6,510 nt of DNA from Bacteroidota bacterium (lineage in GTDB: Bacteria > Bacteroidota > Bacteroidia > Bacteroidales > Paludibacteraceae). Shown piece by piece: positions 1 to 4,970 of this stretch (the first letter of the stretch is position 1; each line of letters begins with the position of its first letter). A program made the translations under genes and the position numbers. The notes below the pieces were generated by a model, which saw only the letters and a list, made by a program, of their open reading frames with translations, had not been told where the DNA came from and searched no databases. The stretch is taken from NCBI GenBank assembly GCA_022709605.1, contig JAKLIM010000218.1, positions 1 to 6,510 of the forward strand. The letters run 5' to 3'.

Positions 1-19
1 CAAAAATTGAATTTGATAT

Positions 20-27
20 TATCTTTG
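20..27 (+). promoter_or_regulatory. Putative -7 promoter box (TATCTTTG), -33 box off the window
   Basis: TATCTTTG fits the Bacteroidota -7 consensus TAnnTTTG, and the same octamer occurs in the much better promoter at 6225-6255. The matching TTG (-33) would fall before base 1, so only half can be seen. Transcription would begin around 33-36 and run into the hairpins at 44-91. It may drive a short RNA, or the leader of the NYN gene starting at 114. Confidence 0.4.
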
Positions 28-43
28 TCGTCATAAAGCATCG

Positions 44-61
44 CCATACTTTCTTGTATGG
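44..61 (+). other. Small perfect hairpin before the terminator
   Basis: CCATAC (44-49) and GTATGG (56-61) form a perfect 6-bp stem with a 6-nt loop, four bases before the terminator hairpin at 66-84. Two stacked stem-loops behind a promoter-like box resemble a short structured RNA or an attenuator leader. With only this stretch visible I cannot decide between these, and chance is possible for a 6-bp stem. Confidence 0.35.
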
Positions 62-65
62 TTTG

Positions 66-91
66 GGTCGCTCCTGTAGCGACCTTTTTTT
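66..91 (+). terminator. Intrinsic terminator upstream of the NYN gene
   Basis: GGTCGCT (66-72) pairs perfectly with AGCGACC (78-84) across a 5-nt loop and is followed at once by seven T residues (85-91). This is a classic rho-independent terminator on the + strand. It ends either a gene lying left of the window or the short transcript predicted to start near 33. If the NYN gene is read from the box at 20-27, this would act as an attenuator 22 bases before its start codon. Confidence 0.8.
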
Positions 92-348
92 ATTCCTTAA
101 TTTTGGATTGACAATGAAAAGAGTTACTGTTTATATTGATGGATTCAATTTTTATTACGCACTAAAAAGGACAAAGAAGATTGATTCTGATTGGAATCAA
201 TTTTATTGGATTGATTTTGTAAAATTGTTTTCGTTTTTTTTAGGTGAAGATCAAGAGCTTGTCAAAGTTATATATTTCACAGCCTCACCGCTAAGTCCCC
301 AAAAAAGCAGTCGTCAAAGTGCTTTGTTAAATGCAAACAAACTTATTA

Positions 349-360
349 ATGATAGTAAAT
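349..360 (+). repeat. Left copy of the 12-bp target-site duplication
   Basis: ATGATAGTAAAT here matches 612-623 exactly and lies directly against the element. In the NYN reading frame it covers the end of an Asn codon, then Asp, Ser, Lys and the first base of Phe83. If the duplication is only 9 bp, its true extent is 352-360 and the preceding ATG matches by chance. Confidence 0.8.
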
Positions 361-611
361 CATTAGTGTCCACTAAAATAAATTAAGGTTTGGATTTTTT
401 TTATATTATGTAAATTTGGGTTTTGACTGAATCGTAAGTAACTCATTTATAAGCTGAAATTTTTCAAGATAAAATGAATTCAATATTTTTTGAGATTTTT
501 AAGTAATTTATTGCTAAAATATAAATTCAAATCGTCACTCTGTCCATTTACTGGCAAACCCTTTGACTATAAGGTTTTCAGAAGAATGTTAATGATATTA
601 AGTAGACACTC
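361..611. mobile_element. MITE-like non-coding insertion element inside the NYN gene
   Basis: This very A+T-rich stretch has no meaningful ORF and separates the two halves of the NYN gene. Its ends are imperfect inverted repeats: AGTGTCCACT at 365-374, and AGTAGACACT at 601-610, whose complement reads AGTGTCTACT. They differ at one of ten positions. Extending outward to base 614, both ends begin with CAT. The 12-mer ATGATAGTAAAT flanks it on both sides. This is the structure of a miniature inverted-repeat element moved by a transposase supplied elsewhere. Direct repeats of 9-12 bp are usual for IS4-superfamily transposases, so a parent of that kind is plausible but not shown. The right border is ambiguous: 611 with a 12-bp duplication, or 614 with a 9-bp duplication. 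Confidence 0.82.
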
Positions 612-623
612 ATGATAGTAAAT
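612..623 (+). repeat. Right copy of the 12-bp target-site duplication
   Basis: ATGATAGTAAAT is an exact copy of 349-360 at the other border of the insertion. The NYN frame continues directly after it, so deleting the element with one repeat copy restores the gene exactly. Confidence 0.8.
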
Positions 624-1041
624 TTGAAGTTATACGTGGAAAGTACTTTTCAAAACAGATTAATTGTCCGAATTGTAATTTTTCAATTGAAAAGCCTGAA
701 GAAAAGAGAACCGATGTGAATATTTCTGTACAATTAATAGGTGATTGTGCATTAAATAAGACGGACATACTGATTTTAGTTACAGCAGATAGTGATTTAG
801 TTCCACCAATAGAATTTATACAAAAACATTATCCTCTAAAAAAAGTTAAGGTGTATTTTCCCCCAAATTCAATTTGTAACGATTTAAAAGACACAATAAA
901 GATAAAGAACGGAAAAATTATATTGCTTAAAGATAATAAGGCGAAATTTTTTAAAAGTATTATGCCAGATATTGTATATAATTTCGATGGATCTAACAGT
1001 ATTTCAATTCCGGCTAAATGGAAAACACCTTAGAAATGTAA

Positions 1042-1104
1042 ACAACAGATGCTGAAAGCAAAATTGCTTCGCTGAAAGAGAGTATTGCAGCGCTGAAGAA
1101 ATAA
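1042..1104 (+). pseudogene. Orphan C-terminal coding tail of an unidentified gene
   Basis: Immediately after the NYN stop, one frame reads TTDAESKIASLKESIAALKK and then TAA at 1102-1104. An in-frame stop at 1039-1041 and the absence of any start codon mean it cannot be a gene in its own right. The residue pattern, with repeated A/L/I and K/E at heptad-like spacing, looks like the end of a coiled coil. The codons (gct, gcg, ctg) are also less A+T-rich than those of the NYN gene. A good terminator follows 16 bases downstream, as expected behind a real gene end. I infer a fragment left when the NYN region was inserted or a rearrangement removed the gene body. The parent family is not recognisable from 20 residues. 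Confidence 0.5.
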
Positions 1105-1120
1105 TTTAGAACATTTAATA

Positions 1121-1165
1121 AACCGCATAAACCGGAAGTGAATTTTTCGGGTTTGTGCGGTTTTT
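1121..1165 (+). terminator. Intrinsic terminator after the NYN region
   Basis: AACCGCATAAACC (1121-1133) pairs with GGTTTGTGCGGTT (1150-1162), a 13-bp stem with a single U-G wobble and a 16-nt loop. The stem runs into TTTTT (1161-1165), then ATTTT. It suits the + strand units ending at 1033 and 1104. Read on the other strand it is followed by TTTATTAAATGTT, so it may also stop transcripts of the nitroreductase gene arriving from the right. Confidence 0.75.
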
Positions 1166-1189
1166 ATTTTGTAGTGTTTCGGGTTGTTT

Positions 1190-1252
1190 TGATCAAAGTG
1201 TGGGAAAAGATCAGAATTTTCTGATTTATTCCCACACTTTGATCATTTTTTT
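1190..1252 (+). terminator. Very long hairpin between convergent units, terminator-like
   Basis: TGATCAAAGTGTGGGAA (1190-1206) and its perfect complement (1229-1245) form a 17-bp stem. Inside it lies a second perfect 7-bp stem, ATCAGAA (1210-1216) with TTCTGAT (1219-1225), closed by two T residues. T7 follows at 1246-1252 on the + strand, while the - strand side ends in AAAACAACCC, so a terminator role fits the + strand better. It is longer and more perfect than an ordinary terminator and sits only 25 bases behind another one. A mobile-element end or a folded RNA are alternatives. Confidence 0.55.
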
Positions 1253-1285
1253 CAAATTCAAAGTTTGATCCTCTTTAGACTTTAT

Positions 1286-2206
1286 TTACCTTACAAATGC
1301 AATATCGGCAAAACTTCTTTTCACACCTTTTTTGAAATTCGGTTTCGGATAACCGAAAACAACAAATAATCCTTCGCGGGATTTGTATTTTACGCCCCAC
1401 TTTTTACGGAATTTTTCAGCATTTTTACTGTTTTGAATAAATGGATGTATTGCCCCGAGCATGCAGGTTCCAAGTCCGAGCGATTCTCCCGCAATCATGG
1501 CATAAGTGGCTGCAATAATCGGATCGGCAGGATCGGCGTAAGGCGAACCGTAAAAATACATGGCTAACGGGGCATCGTAATTGATCCAGTTTTCACCTTT
1601 TTCCATCTTGTCGACATAAACACCAAAAATCGGTTTGATAAAACTACGCATCATTTCGTCATTTGCTTTTCCCCAAAATGGTCGCATTAAAATCAGAAAC
1701 CAATTGGAGGCAAACCAACGCATACCTTTCAGAAAAACAGAATATTCCTCTGCAAAACGATGAACCTGGTCTTTATTTTCGAGGACTAACACATGCACAT
1801 CCGAGGGTGGAATTCCCATTGGTGCAGTTTGAGCAGCCTCGAGTATCTGATTTATCTTCTCCGGTTCTACAGCTTTATCCTTAAATTCCCGAATACTCCG
1901 TCGGCGTTGGAGCAGCGACAACAAGGATTTATAATCTGAAACCGATTCTTTTGCAGGCAATTCAAATATATCGCCGGCTGTCAGACAACGACCTTCGATT
2001 TTAATGGCATTTGTGGGACAAACCATCATGCAATTTCCACAAGCAATGCACCCAAAAACCGGATTTGCAGATTCCCGAACTTTTCCATTAAACATTTCGA
2101 GATCAAAATCCGAACAGCTATCAACACACTTTCCACAGCCGGTGCAAAGCGATTCATCAATCAGGATGGCAGCTTTATTTTTTGTACGTGAAGTTGGAAT
2201 GGGCAT
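1286..2206 (-). CDS. Ferredoxin-nitroreductase fusion (2x[4Fe-4S] plus FMN nitroreductase)
   Basis: The 306-aa protein starts with a bacterial-type ferredoxin domain carrying two CxxCxxCxxxC clusters: Cys21/24/27/31 and Cys53/56/59/63, the last followed by Pro. From about residue 94 it continues as a nitroreductase-fold domain with RRRSIREF (101-108), the usual FMN-phosphate-binding start of this family, then AAQTAPMGIPPSD. GESLGLGTCMLGAIHPF and GYPKP lie near the C-terminus. Proteins of this design are cytoplasmic flavoenzymes that can take electrons from ferredoxin through their own iron-sulfur clusters; the natural substrate is generally unknown. There is no signal peptide. The start at 2206 leaves a short natural N-terminus before the first cluster. 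No Shine-Dalgarno sequence is visible, and a 13-bp tandem repeat lies just upstream. It appears to be a single-gene unit, convergent with the NYN region. Confidence 0.9.
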   Translation of the reverse strand: MPIPTSRTKNKAAILIDESLCTGCGKCVDSCSDFDLEMFNGKVRESANPVFGCIACGNCMMVCPTNAIKIEGRCLTAGDIFELPAKESVSDYKSLLSLLQRRRSIREFKDKAVEPEKINQILEAAQTAPMGIPPSDVHVLVLENKDQVHRFAEEYSVFLKGMRWFASNWFLILMRPFWGKANDEMMRSFIKPIFGVYVDKMEKGENWINYDAPLAMYFYGSPYADPADPIIAATYAMIAGESLGLGTCMLGAIHPFIQNSKNAEKFRKKWGVKYKSREGLFVVFGYPKPNFKKGVKRSFADIAFVR

Positions 2207-2213
2207 TTTTTTT

Positions 2214-2241
2214 ATTTACGATTTACAGATTTACGATTTGC
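2214..2241. repeat. 13-bp tandem repeat in the nitroreductase leader
   Basis: ATTTACGATTTAC (2214-2226) and ATTTACGATTTGC (2229-2241) differ at one base and are separated by AG. They end 8 bases before the nitroreductase start codon, in its 5' leader. Such ATTTACG runs are common low-complexity sequence in Bacteroidota. An operator or slippage-prone leader is possible, but nothing else supports it. Confidence 0.6.
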
Positions 2242-2278
2242 AATTTTGTAAGACTTTCATTTTTTCATTAAAATAATA

Positions 2279-2307
2279 GAATAACGAATGCAAAATAATT
2301 GTTATTC
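2279..2307. repeat. Inverted repeat in the spacer between small membrane gene and nitroreductase
   Basis: GAATAAC (2279-2285) and GTTATTC (2301-2307) are perfect complements around a 15-nt loop. On the - strand the sequence beyond the hairpin is TATTATTTTAATG, moderately T-rich, so this could be a weak terminator for the two-gene unit ending at 2375. The rest of the 168-bp spacer shows no clear promoter box. Confidence 0.3.
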
Positions 2308-2374
2308 AATGGTTTAAAATAAAATGCACATTACAAATGCTGATTTGAAATATGCATTCAATAATAAATTAGGA

Positions 2375-2590
2375 TTAGATGGCCATTTTTCGCAATACTT
2401 CGAACACTAAAATAGCCGGCCACACGATGGCTTTGAGAAATCCAAGCACTCCCATCCAAAAAGTGGTGGCTTGCGAAATAAAATAAATGGCTGCGCCAAT
2501 GAACCCAAATCCATAAACAGCTCCACCAGAAGCATTTGACCCGTGATTTCTTGTTGGTTTACAACAATCTTTTGAATTTTCTTCGTTCAT
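2375..2590 (-). CDS. Small membrane protein of unknown function (71 aa)
   Basis: The first 20 residues are polar and contain a Cys pair (Cys9-Cys10). Two hydrophobic stretches follow, about residues 22-40 (glycine-rich, VYGFGFIGAAIYF) and 44-66 (WMGVLGFLKAIVWPAILVFEVL), separated by a short turn. A two-helix inner-membrane protein is therefore likely. I recall similar small proteins with YGxGFIGAA and a VWPAxLV stretch as uncharacterised proteins in varied environmental bacteria, but I know no function. It begins six bases after the stop codon of the 159-aa gene, so the two are almost certainly one transcript, and a shared role is reasonable. It ends in RKMAI, with positive charges after the second helix. 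Confidence 0.8.
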   Translation of the reverse strand: MNEENSKDCCKPTRNHGSNASGGAVYGFGFIGAAIYFISQATTFWMGVLGFLKAIVWPAILVFEVLRKMAI

Positions 2591-2596
2591 AATTTT

Positions 2597-3076
2597 TTAA
2601 ATTTTACCAATAATTACAACATAATTCTTTCCATATTTCTTTGCGCATTTCGGACAAGTAGTGTACCACATATATTGTTTTCCGGGTTGGAGTCCTTTTG
2701 CTTTCGCTTTTTCTTCAAAATCAGCACTCCATTTTCCGGTTTCGTTAAAGCTACCTTCGTAAACTCTACTATAAAATCTACCCGTTATTTTTATATTTTC
2801 AGCACCCGAAATCTCTTTATCTACAGCCAGATATAAATCCATGTTCCATTGAGATGTGTGAGCAGAAAGACTCATCCAATCCAGCATTTCAGTTTTGGCA
2901 TTGTCAATTGTTCGATTCAGTTTTTTCATTACCGATCCAAAATTCAATGGAATGTAAAATAAAGTACATACTTTACCCTTGATAAAGAGCTTATTATCCC
3001 ATTCAAATTCTTTGTCGTCCCATGGAACAGGATCGAAAGGCGGGCAACATTCAATATCTATGACCTTTTTACTCAT
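2597..3076 (-). CDS. Conserved cysteine-containing protein of unknown function (159 aa)
   Basis: This soluble protein has no signal peptide or membrane segment. Visible marks are an N-terminal CCPPFDPVPWDDKEFEW block (Cys10-Cys11), LFYIPLNFGSVM at about 39-50, SLSAHTSQWNMDLYLAVDKEISGAENIKITGRFYSRVYEG at about 69-108, and a C-terminal CPKC pair (Cys141/Cys144) followed by YGKNYVVIIGKI. From memory, relatives occur in archaea and bacteria and are sometimes labelled hydrolase, without evidence that I know of. The middle part has the rhythm of GyrI-like small-molecule-binding domains, but this is only a resemblance. The paired cysteines could bind a metal or be redox-active. It is the first gene of a two-gene unit with the 71-aa membrane protein and has a promoter-like match 42 bases upstream. 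Confidence 0.82.
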   Translation of the reverse strand: MSKKVIDIECCPPFDPVPWDDKEFEWDNKLFIKGKVCTLFYIPLNFGSVMKKLNRTIDNAKTEMLDWMSLSAHTSQWNMDLYLAVDKEISGAENIKITGRFYSRVYEGSFNETGKWSADFEEKAKAKGLQPGKQYMWYTTCPKCAKKYGKNYVVIIGKI

Positions 3077-3117
3077 ATTTATAAGAATTTTTAAGGTTGA
3101 ATCTCAAAATATTACGA

Positions 3118-3150
3118 CAAATGTAGTGTATTTTTTCAATATTTATTCAA
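3118..3150 (-). promoter_or_regulatory. Promoter of the 159-aa/71-aa gene pair
   Basis: Read on the - strand, TTG (3150-3148) is followed after 22 bases by TACATTTG (3125-3118). This matches the Bacteroidota pattern of TTG, a 17-23 bp spacer and TAnnTTTG. Transcription would begin near 3110, giving a leader of about 35 bases before the start codon at 3076. Confidence 0.6.
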
Positions 3151-3181
3151 TTTTTAATATGAAATTTTAAGCTAATTATAC

Positions 3182-3213
3182 AAAAAAAGCATTGATCTGA
3201 ATCAATGCTTTTT
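3182..3213 (-). terminator. Intrinsic terminator of the ABC-F gene
   Basis: AAAAAGCATTGAT (3184-3196) and ATCAATGCTTTTT (3201-3213) form a perfect 13-bp stem with a 4-nt loop. On the - strand the 3' arm runs into seven consecutive T residues (3188-3182), 30 bases past the ABC-F stop. The other strand also ends in five T residues, so it could work both ways. Confidence 0.8.
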
Positions 3214-3242
3214 AGTAATTTTATAAAAATCAATTAGTTATA

Positions 3243-4859
3243 TTATTTATACAATCTTTCTTGTGTGGCCTTAATTTCATCCGATGTAACATAATCGTCA
3301 TAATCCATTTGCTTGTCAATAATTCCATTGGGTGTCAATTCAATAATGCGATTACAAACAGTTTGAATAAATTCGCGGTCGTGTGAAGCCATCAGCACAT
3401 TGCCCTTGAAATTTACAAGCGTGTTGTTAAATGCCTGAATAGACTCCAAATCGAGATGATTGGCAGGCGAATCGAGGACCATAACATTGGCATTTTTAAG
3501 CATCATGCGCGAAATCATGCAACGCATTTTTTCACCTCCTGAAAGCACACTGGCTTTTTTGAAAATTTCTTCTCCGGCAAATAACATCTTTCCAAGATAA
3601 CCGCGGATAAAAAACTCCGTTGTATCGCTCGAGTACTGTCCAAGCCAATCCACAAGATTTAAATCTGTATTAAAAAATTCGGAATTATCAAGCGGAAGGT
3701 AAGCATGAGTAATCGTAACTCCCCAATTATAAGATCCGGTATGGTTTTTATCATGTCCGTTAATAATTTCGAAAAATGCAGTCATTGCTCTTGAATCGCG
3801 CGAAACGAAAACAATTTTATCATTTTTCTCCACATTGAAATTTACGTCTTTAAATAATACAGTACCATCATCCGTCACTTTGGTTAATCCATGAACTTCG
3901 AGCACCATATTCCCGGGATCACGTTCGGGAGTAAAAATAATTCCCGGATATTTACGGGTAGAAGGTTGAATTTCGTCCACATTCAGTTTTTCGAGCATTT
4001 TCTTCCTGCTGGTAGCCTGTTTCGATTTAGCAACATTGGCACTGAAACGACGAATAAACTCTTCCAATTCCTTGCGTTTTTCATCGGCTTTTTTACTCTG
4101 ATTTTGTTGCTGACGAAGCGCCAGCTGGCTTGATTCGTACCAGAAAGTATAATTTCCGGAGAAAAGCGAAACTTTTCCGTAATCAATATCAACGGTATGC
4201 GTACTTACTGCATCCAAAAAGTGACGGTCGTGCGAAACTACCAAAACTGTATTTTCGTAATTTGCCAAATAATTTTCGAGCCACATTACGGTGTCAAGGT
4301 CAAGGTCGTTGGTTGGTTCATCAAGCAGCAAATTGTCGGGTTTCCCAAACAAGGCGCGTGCTAGCAAAACCCTCACCTTTTCCATGCCTTCAATGTCTTT
4401 CATGTACTGGTAATGCAGGTCTTCCTTTATTCCAAGTCCGCTGAGTAGGGATGCAGCATCGCTTTCGGCATTCCAACCGTTCATTTCGGCAAATCTGTCT
4501 TCAAGTTCCGATGCACGTAAACCATCGGCATCCGTAAAAATTTCCTTTAAATAAATGTTATCCTTTTCTTCTTTTATCTTCCAGAGTTGACTGTGCCCCA
4601 TCATAACGGTATCAAGCACGGTCAATTCATCGAATTTATTGTGGTCCTGCTCAAGAACAGAAAGTCGTTCGCCCGGTCCAAATAAGATAGATCCACGAGT
4701 AGGATCGAGTTGTCCGCTTATCATTCGGATAAGTGTTGATTTTCCGGCGCCGTTTGCCCCAATAACTCCATAACAATTCCCTGCAGTAAATTTCAAATTC
4801 ACATCAGAGAATAAAACGCGCTTACCAAACTGAATGGCAAGATTTGATACAGTAATCAT
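3243..4859 (-). CDS. ABC-F ATPase, YbiT/YkpA-type
   Basis: This is a 538-aa soluble twin-cassette ATPase without membrane segments. NBD1 carries Walker A GANGAGKST (34-42), Walker B LLLDEPTND (Asp180, Glu181) and H-loop SHD (His210); its signature is the odd DIEGMEK (155-161). The linker, about 240-315, includes RRFSANVAKSKQATSRKK, the charged helical region characteristic of ABC-F proteins. NBD2, from about 327, has an intact signature LSGGEK (439-444) and SHD (His493), but Walker A is replaced by VSRDSRAMTA (352-361) and Walker B reads LDSPANHLD, with Ser464 where the catalytic Glu belongs. ABC-F proteins bind the ribosome near the E site and modulate translation; some give antibiotic resistance, but overall similarity is to YbiT, which is not a resistance protein. 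A degenerate NBD1 signature also fits YbiT. The gene lies downstream of the palmitoyltransferase gene, separated by a hairpin, with no clear promoter. Confidence 0.93.
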   Translation of the reverse strand: MITVSNLAIQFGKRVLFSDVNLKFTAGNCYGVIGANGAGKSTLIRMISGQLDPTRGSILFGPGERLSVLEQDHNKFDELTVLDTVMMGHSQLWKIKEEKDNIYLKEIFTDADGLRASELEDRFAEMNGWNAESDAASLLSGLGIKEDLHYQYMKDIEGMEKVRVLLARALFGKPDNLLLDEPTNDLDLDTVMWLENYLANYENTVLVVSHDRHFLDAVSTHTVDIDYGKVSLFSGNYTFWYESSQLALRQQQNQSKKADEKRKELEEFIRRFSANVAKSKQATSRKKMLEKLNVDEIQPSTRKYPGIIFTPERDPGNMVLEVHGLTKVTDDGTVLFKDVNFNVEKNDKIVFVSRDSRAMTAFFEIINGHDKNHTGSYNWGVTITHAYLPLDNSEFFNTDLNLVDWLGQYSSDTTEFFIRGYLGKMLFAGEEIFKKASVLSGGEKMRCMISRMMLKNANVMVLDSPANHLDLESIQAFNNTLVNFKGNVLMASHDREFIQTVCNRIIELTPNGIIDKQMDYDDYVTSDEIKATQERLYK

Positions 4860-4895
4860 AAATGTATTTTGAGATGGTTTTTTTATAAAAACAAA

Positions 4896-4932
4896 GAATA
4901 GAACCCATCTGTTTTCGAGATTTGTTCTATTC
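4896..4932 (-). terminator. Hairpin terminator after the serine palmitoyltransferase gene
   Basis: GAATAGAAC (4896-4904) pairs perfectly with GTTCTATTC (4924-4932). A further 4-bp stem, ATCT (4907-4910) with AGAT (4918-4921), lies inside. On the - strand it is followed by TTTGTTTTTATAAAAAAA, a suitable U-rich tail. It begins 38 bases after the synthase stop and leaves only about 36 bases for an ABC-F promoter, where just a gapped match (TATTCTTTG, 4900-4892) is seen. Partial read-through into the ABC-F gene is therefore possible. Confidence 0.6.
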
Positions 4933-4970
4933 TCATATTTTATTTAAATCTTTTTTTAAAAGTGATTCAA

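Larger units (their letters stand above)
114..1033 (+). pseudogene. NYN-domain (PIN-like) nuclease, interrupted by a small insertion element
   Basis: The two halves of one gene lie on either side of a roughly 250-bp insert. The first half, 114-359, encodes residues 1-82, including the opening MKRVTVYIDGFNFYY, typical of NYN domains, with Asp9 as the first metal-binding acid. The second half, 626-1033, gives CPNC (Cys97/Cys100, a zinc-ribbon-like pair), RTDVN (Asp113) and TADSDLVPP (Asp138/Asp140), the remaining acidic motifs. Joining across the repeated 12-mer keeps the frame and gives a 218-aa protein. NYN proteins are metal-dependent ribonuclease-like enzymes; the substrate here is unknown. 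As it stands, the first half ends at 386 after eight foreign residues (90 aa), and the GTG at 716 is not a believable start. I chose ATG 114 over ATG 54 because the family starts at this motif and 54-113 contains the terminator. Both halves look more A+T-rich than the genes to the right. Confidence 0.88.
3077..3242. other. Spacer between the 159-aa gene and the ABC-F gene
   Basis: This A+T-rich spacer holds the promoter of the 159-aa/71-aa pair and the ABC-F terminator, placed so that the terminator insulates the pair from ABC-F transcription. I see no small gene or RNA besides these. Confidence 0.6.

Noticed and set aside
98..105. TAATTTTG as a -7 box directly before the NYN start
   Set aside because: There is no TTG at 17-23 bases upstream, and transcription would begin at the start codon itself; probably a chance match in A+T-rich DNA.
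54..113. Upstream in-frame ATG that would extend the NYN protein by 20 residues
   Set aside because: The NYN family begins at MKRVTVYIDGFN, and the extension would be encoded by the hairpin and T-run of the terminator at 66-91.
531..590. Possible transposase remnant in the right part of the inserted element
   Set aside because: Short open stretches exist in both directions but contain no recognisable transposase motif.
716..1033. Separate 105-aa gene starting at GTG 716
   Set aside because: It starts in the middle of the conserved NYN motif, and the same frame stays open back to the element border; it is the second half of the interrupted gene.
1663..2276. Two + strand ORFs of 73 and 90 aa
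   Set aside because: Both are antisense to the ferredoxin-nitroreductase gene, with no recognisable protein features.
2323..2358. AATGCA / TGCATT inverted repeat as a terminator of the 71-aa gene
   Set aside because: Only six pairs around a 24-nt loop with no T-run; too weak.
3891..4444. ORFs on both strands inside the ABC-F gene, including an 80-aa and a 104-aa + strand frame
   Set aside because: They overlap the ABC-F linker and first ATPase domain; composition and position mark them as shadows.
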